A program made the position numbers and the translations under genes. DNA of 64,000 nt from Lautropia mirabilis (GTDB lineage: Bacteria; Pseudomonadota; Gammaproteobacteria; Burkholderiales; Burkholderiaceae_E). Position 1 is the stretch's first letter. Each line of letters begins with the position of its first letter. Location of the stretch: contig NZ_LR134378.1 in NCBI RefSeq assembly GCF_900637555.1, forward strand, positions 2,366,001 to 2,430,000, in the 5' to 3' direction. Below are positions 58,789 to 64,000 of this stretch, one piece after another. The notes under the pieces are model-generated. The model saw only the letters and a program-made list of their open reading frames with translations, searched no databases and was not told the DNA's origin.

Positions 58789-58794
58789 ATACTA
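58789..58794 (-). promoter_or_regulatory. Candidate extended -10 of the YdcH-family gene
   Basis: TGCTAGTAT on the minus strand (TAGTAT is the complement of 58789-58794) is an extended -10. It would give a leader of about 65 nt holding a small GCCGAA-GAAA-TTCGGC hairpin (58760-58775). The -35 is weak. Confidence 0.35.
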
Positions 58795-58927
58795 GCACAA
58801 GGTGTCCGTGTTTCCCTGCTCGACAGCCACGGACAACGGCCCCGGCGAAACAGGCGGCAACCTCGGGATATTCACTCAGGGAAAACCCGAATATCCGCCG
58901 CATTCCACACGGCTCGTCCCTCGGAAA

Positions 58928-60172
58928 ATGGCCATGAGCACCGCCCTCTCACGACGCATCGCCCATCTGGACATGGATGCTTTCTTCGCCTCGGTGACGC
59001 TGCTGCAGTATCCGCAGCTGCAGTCCCTGCCGGTGGTGATCGGCGGCCGGCGAATGACACCCGAGGAACTGGTGGCCCACATCAACGAGCGCCATCCGGG
59101 CAGCCCATGGCGAGCGGACGCACTGCAGGCCATCAACCCTGACCATTTCCCCCGGCTGGGCGACTACCGGGGCCGAGGCGTGGCCACCACCGCCACCTAT
59201 GCTGCCCGGCAGTTCGGGCTGGGTTCGGGCATGGGGCTGGCCAGGGGCGCCCACCTGTGCCCGCAGGCCATCCTGCTGCCACCCGATTTCGATCGGTACC
59301 GCCGCTTCTCGCAGGCCTTCAAGGCGATCATCCTGTCCGAAGCGCCGGTGATGGAGGATCGGGGCATCGACGAGGTGTTCATCGACCTGACGAAGGTGGC
59401 AGGCGTTCAGGAGGACGGCGGACGTGCGCTGGCCACGCGGCTGCAGGCGCGCATCCAGGCCGAAACCGGGCTGAGCTGCTCGATCGGGGTGGCCCCCAAC
59501 AAGCTGATCGCCAAGATGGCCAGCGATCTGGACAAGCCGCACGGCATCACGATCATCCGCCCCGAGGATCTGCAGACGCGGATCTGGCCCCTGCCCTGCC
59601 GCCGCATCAACGGCATCGGCCCCAAGACCGACGAACGACTGCAGAAACTGGGCGTGCTGACCATTGCCCAGCTGGCCGCCTGCGACACTGCCTGGCTGGT
59701 GGAACACTTCGGCACGCGAACCGGCCAATGGCTGCACGATGCTGCCTGGGGGCGCGATGACCGCCCGGTGGCCAATCGGGCAGAGCCGGTGACGATCAGC
59801 CGCGAGACCACCTTCGAGCGTGACCTGCATGCCGTGCACGACCGTGCCGAGCTGGCTGCCATCTTCACGCGGCTGGCCGAGCAGACGGCGCAGGATCTGC
59901 AGCGTAAGGGCTATCGGGGCCGCACGGTGGGCATCAAGCTGCGCTACGCGGATTTCCGCACCGTGACGCGCGAGCTGACGACAGAGTCCCCCACACAGGA
60001 CGCCGGCGACATACGACGGCTGGCCGGCCGCTGTCTGAAGCGGGTGGACCTGCAACGGCGCTTTCGGCTGCTGGGCATCCGCGTGTCGTCGCTGGAACGT
60101 GCCGATGCCGCCCATGAAGCCGCCCCCGATGCACACACGCAGCCGCCCCGGCAGGGGGAACTGCCCTTCTGA
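58928..60172 (+). CDS. dinB: DNA polymerase IV (DinB, Y-family)
   Basis: 414 residues. HLDMDAFFASV holds the first catalytic Asp, and RGIDEVFIDLT the acidic Asp-Glu pair region. GLSCSIGVAPNKLIAKMASDLDKPHG and INGIGPKTDERLQKLGV (helix-hairpin-helix) follow, then the little-finger domain. The last residues QGELPF fit the beta-clamp-binding motif. After PVVIGGRR there is an insertion of about 40 residues before RGVATTATYAARQFG, known from betaproteobacterial DinB. The polymerase performs translesion synthesis. ATG 58934 is an alternative start. No LexA box is evident in the 200 bp upstream. Confidence 0.93.
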   Translation: MAMSTALSRRIAHLDMDAFFASVTLLQYPQLQSLPVVIGGRRMTPEELVAHINERHPGSPWRADALQAINPDHFPRLGDYRGRGVATTATYAARQFGLGSGMGLARGAHLCPQAILLPPDFDRYRRFSQAFKAIILSEAPVMEDRGIDEVFIDLTKVAGVQEDGGRALATRLQARIQAETGLSCSIGVAPNKLIAKMASDLDKPHGITIIRPEDLQTRIWPLPCRRINGIGPKTDERLQKLGVLTIAQLAACDTAWLVEHFGTRTGQWLHDAAWGRDDRPVANRAEPVTISRETTFERDLHAVHDRAELAAIFTRLAEQTAQDLQRKGYRGRTVGIKLRYADFRTVTRELTTESPTQDAGDIRRLAGRCLKRVDLQRRFRLLGIRVSSLERADAAHEAAPDAHTQPPRQGELPF

Positions 60173-60226
60173 GGGAAGCTCCTGCTGAAAGACACCGCCA
60201 TGGCGGCAGGAAATATCACCAGACCC

Positions 60227-60255
60227 TTGACAGGTCAGGGGAATTCCACCAAAAT
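60227..60255 (+). promoter_or_regulatory. Promoter of tRNA-Cys
   Basis: A perfect -35 TTGACA (60227-60232) and CAAAAT as -10 (60250-60255) are separated by exactly 17 bp. Transcription would start near 60262, five bases before the mature tRNA. Confidence 0.7.
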
Positions 60256-60266
60256 CTTTTTTCTCT

Positions 60267-60340
60267 GGCGGGGTGGCAGAGTGGTTATGCAGCGGCCTGC
60301 AAAGCCGTGGACGCCGGTTCGATTCCGACCTCCGCCTCCA
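60267..60340 (+). tRNA. tRNA-Cys (anticodon GCA)
   Basis: 74 nt with a complete cloverleaf. The acceptor GGCGGGG pairs with CTCCGCC (one G-T), and the D-arm GCAGAGTGGTTATGC is followed by the anticodon stem CGGCC-TGCAAA-GCCG. GCA is at 60299-60301. The T-loop is GGTTCGATTCC, the discriminator is U73 (a cysteine identity element), and CCA is encoded. It is followed by a strong terminator and preceded by a consensus-like promoter, so it is a single-gene unit. Confidence 0.97.
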
Positions 60341-60345
60341 GATTC

Positions 60346-60387
60346 AAAAAAGCCATTCATCGTTTTCGATGAATGGCTTTTTTCTTT
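60346..60387 (+). terminator. Terminator of tRNA-Cys
   Basis: A perfect 17-bp stem starting AAAAAAGCCATTCATCG closes a TTTT loop and is followed by TTTTTTCTTTT. It is 5 bp past the CCA end. Its A-rich side would also give a T-tract for transcripts from the minus strand (pgsA). Confidence 0.93.
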
Positions 60388-60543
60388 TCCAGGCCCGGAT
60401 TGGCCTCTGATGGGCTTGGACTTGTCCGGCCTGCAGGCTCTTCCGGCTTTCCGGGCCCTTCCCGCTTCCGGAACCTGCTTGGGGCCCCGGGAGCGACGGG
60501 CACGGACGCCGGGGCCGGCAACCGGCCCACGGCAGAACCACTG

Positions 60544-61122
60544 TCAGTGGGCGCCCGTGTCGCCCCGCAGCTGCGGCCAGGCCTGCTTCAGGTAGTAGGC
60601 CATCGAGATGAAGGTCTGGATGGCGGCCAGCGTGATCATCCAGCTGCCCCAGTACTGGCAGTCGAAGCTGCCGATGGGATCGTGGTAGAGCAGCATGGGA
60701 ATGGCCAGCATCTGGACGGCCGTCTTGACCTTGCCCATCCAGTTGACGGCCACACTCTTGCGCGCGCCGATGCTGGCCATCCATTCACGCAGGGCCGAGA
60801 TGGTGATCTCGCGGCCGATGATGATGATGGCAATGCCGGCGTTGATGCGGCCCAGATCCAGCAGCATGACCAGCGCCACGCAGACCAGCAGCTTGTCGGC
60901 CACCGGGTCGAGGAAGGCTCCCAGCTCGGTCTGCTGCCCCAGGCGTCGTGCCAGCCAGCCGTCCAGCCAGTCGGTGATGGAGGCCAGAATGAACAGGATG
61001 GTGGCGACGAGGTTGCGACTGTGTTCGCCCCATGCGTCGAAAGGCACCAGATAGACACAGACCAGCAGCGGTATGGCAAGAATGCGCTGCCAGGTCAGCA
61101 GGTTGGGCAGATTGAAGGCCAT
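60544..61122 (-). CDS. pgsA: CDP-diacylglycerol-glycerol-3-phosphate 3-phosphatidyltransferase
   Basis: 192 residues with four or five membrane helices. The CDP-alcohol phosphotransferase motif D-G-x2-A-R-x8-G-x3-D-x3-D is complete in DWLDGWLARRLGQQTELGAF and the following LDPVADK. The enzyme makes phosphatidylglycerol phosphate at the inner membrane. The start is ATG 61122 (MAFNLPNLLTW), the usual N-terminus; the frame extends 15 codons further without conservation. The uvrC-pgsA order on one strand is common in proteobacteria. It converges on tRNA-Cys. Confidence 0.95.
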   Translation of the reverse strand: MAFNLPNLLTWQRILAIPLLVCVYLVPFDAWGEHSRNLVATILFILASITDWLDGWLARRLGQQTELGAFLDPVADKLLVCVALVMLLDLGRINAGIAIIIIGREITISALREWMASIGARKSVAVNWMGKVKTAVQMLAIPMLLYHDPIGSFDCQYWGSWMITLAAIQTFISMAYYLKQAWPQLRGDTGAH

Positions 61123-61457
61123 GGGGGTGCACGTTCGGGTAAACGACCGCTGCACCGGCAGCCACAATGACGGAACGCCCTTGCGGAGGCCAAACGCTGC
61201 GCCGGGGGCGCAAAACGGCCGCGCATTGGCGGAAGTGCAGCAACTGGCACAAGCCTATCACAACGGCCGGTGCAGGCAAAAATGCAACAGCCCTTGGCAC
61301 CCGCCCAGGGCGTCCCTACCGGATCGGGGCACAGCAAGCCCCCCAATGCGGCCGCGCCAGGTGCGGGGGAAGCGTCTGCATGGCACCCCCGAGCGCCCCG
61401 TCGCTGACGGAGCCTGATACGCGAAAGGAACGTGCCGGGCAGGTCGCTTCCCGGCCC
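61123..61457 (-). other. 335-bp gap between uvrC and pgsA
   Basis: No coding frame is convincing. A candidate pgsA promoter on the minus strand combines TTGCCT (complement of 61274-61279), a 16-bp spacer and an extended -10 TGATAGGCT (hexamer complement of 61252-61257). It would give a leader of about 125 nt. Nothing else recognisable is seen. Confidence 0.4.
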
Positions 61458-63767
61458 TCAGCTCTGGTGCAGCTGCTGATAGATGGATTCGGCCAGGGAC
61501 ATGGAAATGCCCTCGACGCTGGCCAGGTCCTCGACGCTGGCCGCCATGATGCCGCGCAGCCCGCCGAAGCGCGACAGCAGCCGCTGGCGGCGGCGGGCGC
61601 CCACGCCGTCGATCTCTTCCAGCCGCGATACCTTGCGGGTCTTGGCACGGCGGGCGCGCATGCCGGTGATGGCAAAGCGGTGGGCCTCGTCACGGATCTG
61701 GGCCACCAGCATCAGCGCGGGCGATTCCTTGCCCAGCACGAGCGGCTCGCGCCCATCGGCGAACACCAGCGTCTCCAGCCCCACCTTGCGCCCTTCCCCC
61801 TTGGCCACGCCCACCAGCAGGCCGATGTCCAGCCCCAGCGACTCGAAGACCTCGCGGGCACTGCTGATCTGGCCCTTGCCGCCGTCAACCAGCACGATGT
61901 CGGGCAGACGTGCGGCGTCGTCACGCGCGACGCGGCCGGAGGCCGTGCGGCCCTCCCCGGGCGCAGCGGTCTCGTCGGTATCCGTGCTGGCATCAGCGTC
62001 GGACACGGATGTGTGCCCGGCGTCTGCATCGCCGGCGGGCTCATCCCGCGTGGTGGCCCAGCGGCCATAGCGGCGCTGCAGCACCTGGCGCATGGCGGCG
62101 TAGTCGTCACCAGGTTCGATGCCCTGGATGTTGAAGCGGCGATACTGGCCGGAGGCCATCCGGTTGTTCTCGTAGACCACGCAAGAGGCCTGGGTAGCCT
62201 CGCCCATGGTGTGGCTGATGTCGAAGCATTCGACGCGCAGGCGTGCCGGGTCTTCCAGCGACAGGCCCAGCACGTCGAGCAGGTCCTGGGTACGGCGCAG
62301 CTGCGAACCGTCGATAGCCAGGTGGCGGGTGAGCGCAATCTTCGCGTTGGCATGGGCCTGCGCAAGCCACCGGCGCCGGTCCTGCTGCGGGTTCTGCACC
62401 CAGGCAACGGCATGGCCCGCCTGGGCGCGCAGGATGCCCAGCAGCTCGGGATCCTGCGGCTTCCGGGCGCAGATGATGACGCCGGGAATGGTGGCCCCCG
62501 CATAGTGCTGGGTCAGGAAGGCATCGAGCACGCTGCCCAGGCCCTCCTCGTCCTCCAGGCCCGCAACATGGGACGGGAAATGCGCCTTGTCGCCCAGATG
62601 GCGCCCGCCCCGCACCATGGCCAGGTTCAGGCAGACCTGGCCATCGGCCTGCTCGATGGCGATGATGTCGGCGTCCGTATCGGCATTGATCTCCATCGAC
62701 TGCTGGTGCAGCACGCGCGACAGGGCACTGATGCGGTCGCGCAGCACGGCCGCCTCCTCGAAGCGCAGCTCCTCGGCCGCGGCCTGCATGCCGGCTTCCA
62801 TCTCCTTCAGGATTTCCTTGTGCCCGCCCTTCAGGAAGGTGATGGCCGAGTTCACGTCACGGCGGTAGGCCGCCTCGTCGATCAGACCGACACAGGGAGC
62901 GCTGCAACGCCGGATCTGGTGCAGCAGGCACGGACGCGAGCGGTTGGCAAAGTAGCTGTCCTCGCAGGTGCGCAGGTGGAAGATCTTCTGCAGCACCTGG
63001 ATGCCCTCGCGCACGGCGAAGGAACTGGGATAGGGACCGAAATACTGGGCGCGCCGGTCGGTGCCGCCCCGGTAGTAGGAAATCTGCGGGAAGGCGTGGG
63101 CGCTGAACTTCAGGAACGGGTAGGTCTTGTCGTCGCGGAACAGGATGTTGAAGCGGGGCTTCAGCGACTTGATCAGGTTGTTTTCCAGCAGCAGCGCCTC
63201 GGCCTCGGAGCCGACGGTAGTGGTGTCGATCTCCACCACGCGGGCCACCATCTGGGCAATGCGCGGGCTGGCCAGCGTCTTGCGGAAGTACGAACGCACC
63301 CGCTTGCTCAGGTCCCTCGCCTTGCCCACGTACAGCACGGTGCCGGAGGCGTCCTTCATCCGATAGACGCCGGGCAGCGCCGGCAGCGTGCGCAAAAAGA
63401 GCTTCAGCTCGGCCGGGCGCTCGACGAAGGGCGTGAGAGTGGGCTGCGCGGGCTGGTCTGCCGGGTCTGTCGGGTCTGTCGGGTCTGTCGGGTCTGTCGG
63501 GTCTGTCGGGTCTGTCGGGTCTGTCGGGTCTGTCGGGTCTGTCGGGTCTGTCGGGTCTGTCGGGTCTGTCGGGTCTGTCGGGTCTGTCGGGTCTGTCTGG
63601 TTGGCCTGTCCAGCCTGCTCCGCCTGCTCGACCGGATCAATGGAGTCCCGGGAGTCGGCAGCCGACACCGCCATGGCTTCAGCAGGCGTTTCCTGCGGCC
63701 GCACCGGCCCGGCCGCATCCTGGGAAGCGGCGGGTTTCGGGTCGTCGGGACGGCGGGATTCGGTCAT
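61458..63767 (-). CDS. uvrC: Excinuclease ABC subunit C with repeat-bearing N-terminal extension
   Basis: 769 residues; E. coli UvrC has 610. The GIY-YIG nuclease starts near 127 ([26 protein letters not shown]). The UvrBC interaction helix follows ([16 protein letters not shown]), then the RNase H-like half ([32 protein letters not shown]) and a C-terminal helix-hairpin-helix pair. UvrC makes both incisions in nucleotide excision repair. Two features are odd: a 126-residue low-complexity head with 15 consecutive Thr-Asp-Pro units (58-102), and an Asp/Thr/Ala-rich insert just before the PDIVLVDGG strand. The start is ATG 63767; a TTG at 63803 would overlap nagZ. Confidence 0.95.
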   Translation of the reverse strand: MTESRRPDDPKPAASQDAAGPVRPQETPAEAMAVSAADSRDSIDPVEQAEQAGQANQTDPTDPTDPTDPTDPTDPTDPTDPTDPTDPTDPTDPTDPTDPTDPADQPAQPTLTPFVERPAELKLFLRTLPALPGVYRMKDASGTVLYVGKARDLSKRVRSYFRKTLASPRIAQMVARVVEIDTTTVGSEAEALLLENNLIKSLKPRFNILFRDDKTYPFLKFSAHAFPQISYYRGGTDRRAQYFGPYPSSFAVREGIQVLQKIFHLRTCEDSYFANRSRPCLLHQIRRCSAPCVGLIDEAAYRRDVNSAITFLKGGHKEILKEMEAGMQAAAEELRFEEAAVLRDRISALSRVLHQQSMEINADTDADIIAIEQADGQVCLNLAMVRGGRHLGDKAHFPSHVAGLEDEEGLGSVLDAFLTQHYAGATIPGVIICARKPQDPELLGILRAQAGHAVAWVQNPQQDRRRWLAQAHANAKIALTRHLAIDGSQLRRTQDLLDVLGLSLEDPARLRVECFDISHTMGEATQASCVVYENNRMASGQYRRFNIQGIEPGDDYAAMRQVLQRRYGRWATTRDEPAGDADAGHTSVSDADASTDTDETAAPGEGRTASGRVARDDAARLPDIVLVDGGKGQISSAREVFESLGLDIGLLVGVAKGEGRKVGLETLVFADGREPLVLGKESPALMLVAQIRDEAHRFAITGMRARRAKTRKVSRLEEIDGVGARRRQRLLSRFGGLRGIMAASVEDLASVEGISMSLAESIYQQLHQS
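63462..63596 (-). repeat. Perfect 9-bp tandem repeat, 15 copies, inside uvrC
   Basis: Fifteen identical head-to-tail copies of ACAGACCCG (minus strand) encode (Thr-Asp-Pro)15. There are no substitutions between copies, which suggests recent expansion by slippage or recombination. Copy-number change alters protein length in steps of three residues and never shifts the frame. Confidence 0.97.
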
Positions 63768-63795
63768 GGCCAGGCAGGAAGGGATGGGAAGGCGC

Positions 63796-64000
63796 TCAGC
63801 CAACGACCCGCGGTCGCAGCGCGTTCAGGCGGCGCTCCAGGTGCGGGTTCTCGGGCGGCTGCAGGTGGGCCAGCAGCTCGTCGGCCAGGTCGGGACGATT
63901 GCAGACCAGCACCATGTCGCAGCCCGCCTTCAGGGCCGCACTGGCCCGGGCCGTGATGTCACCGGCCACGGTGGCCGCTTCCATCGTCAGGTCGTCCGAA
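63796..64000 (-). CDS. nagZ: Beta-N-acetylhexosaminidase NagZ, C-terminal part (runs off the window)
   Basis: The last 67 codons or so. [19 protein letters not shown] carries the SDDL motif that includes the family's nucleophilic Asp, followed by [17 protein letters not shown]. The C-terminus is [14 protein letters not shown]. This GH3 enzyme removes N-acetylglucosamine from muropeptides during cell-wall recycling. It ends 28 bp upstream of the uvrC start on the same strand, so the two may be co-transcribed. Confidence 0.9.
   Translation of the reverse strand, partial: SDDLTMEAATVAGDITARASAALKAGCDMVLVCNRPDLADELLAHLQPPENPHLERRLNALRPRVVG

Noticed and set aside
58718-58927. LexA-type SOS box upstream of dinB
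   Set aside because: No CTGT-N8-ACAG-like palindrome was found in this stretch.
60267-60340. tRNA-Cys as an integration (att) site
   Set aside because: No integrase, no partial tRNA duplicate and no foreign-looking genes nearby; the neighbours are core genes.
63462-63596. CRISPR-like or mobile repeat array
   Set aside because: The units are directly adjacent 9-mers with no spacers, inside a coding gene and in frame.
61167-63956. Long plus-strand open frame opposite uvrC, containing a VCR repeat
   Set aside because: Antisense reading of uvrC; the repeat is the (Thr-Asp-Pro)15 array read backwards.

Overview
The window is a GC-rich (about 65% by eye), densely coding bacterial chromosome segment. 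Gene content and gene order point to a betaproteobacterium of the order Burkholderiales. The clues are the mltG-tmk-holB-pilZ-tatD block, a complete recBCD locus, a DinB with the insertion typical of that group, paired parC/parE, and nagZ-uvrC-pgsA next to tRNA-Cys. A Lautropia-like genus is possible but cannot be shown from sequence reading alone. I see no insertion sequences, prophage genes, rRNA or CRISPR arrays. Both ends of the window cut through genes.

Layout. 1-4359 (minus strand): a tightly overlapping operon for cell-wall and replication housekeeping (mltG, tmk, holB, pilZ, tatD), then the start of an exported protein. 4480-9569: ygfZ, a large acyl-CoA dehydrogenase on the minus strand, and a plus-strand run of yciB, bolA and a periplasmic PpiC-type foldase, closed by a strong terminator. 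9790-18389: the SstT amino-acid transporter, tadA, the pqiABC lipid-transport operon, mnmD, and a glycosyltransferase/SMR-type transporter pair. 18531-29132: recC-recB-recD, overlapping in transcription order. 29266-37989: an alpha/beta hydrolase, a DEAD-box helicase with extreme low-complexity tails, creA, serA, a 500-residue protein I do not recognise, and an HU-like protein with a histone-H1-like tail. 38125-42025: an ABC importer flanked by two paralogous substrate-binding proteins. 42289-45344: TauE/SafE and TehA-like membrane proteins, a spermidine-synthase-like protein and a VOC protein. 45457-53253: htpG with a readable heat-shock promoter, parC, parE and L-lactate dehydrogenase. 53514-58335: a multicopper oxidase, a lipoprotein cytochrome c and polyphosphate kinase 2, with FNR-type sites between them. 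58496-64000: a YdcH-like protein, dinB, tRNA-Cys, pgsA, uvrC with a 15-copy 9-bp repeat, and the end of nagZ.

Most genes are housekeeping, and no unmistakably new defence or mobile system is present. The points most worth a second look are: (1) low-complexity or tandem-repeat insertions in conserved proteins (UvrC, the DEAD helicase, YgfZ, HtpG, RecD); (2) a near-ideal FNR-type promoter that opens onto a long gene-free leader, and a second FNR-like site before ppk2; (3) a nested stem-loop ending in a T-tract at 37271-37351; (4) the ABC locus with duplicated binding proteins; and (5) the unrecognised, largely disordered 500-residue protein.

All product names rest on motif recognition in translated sequence; no database search was run.
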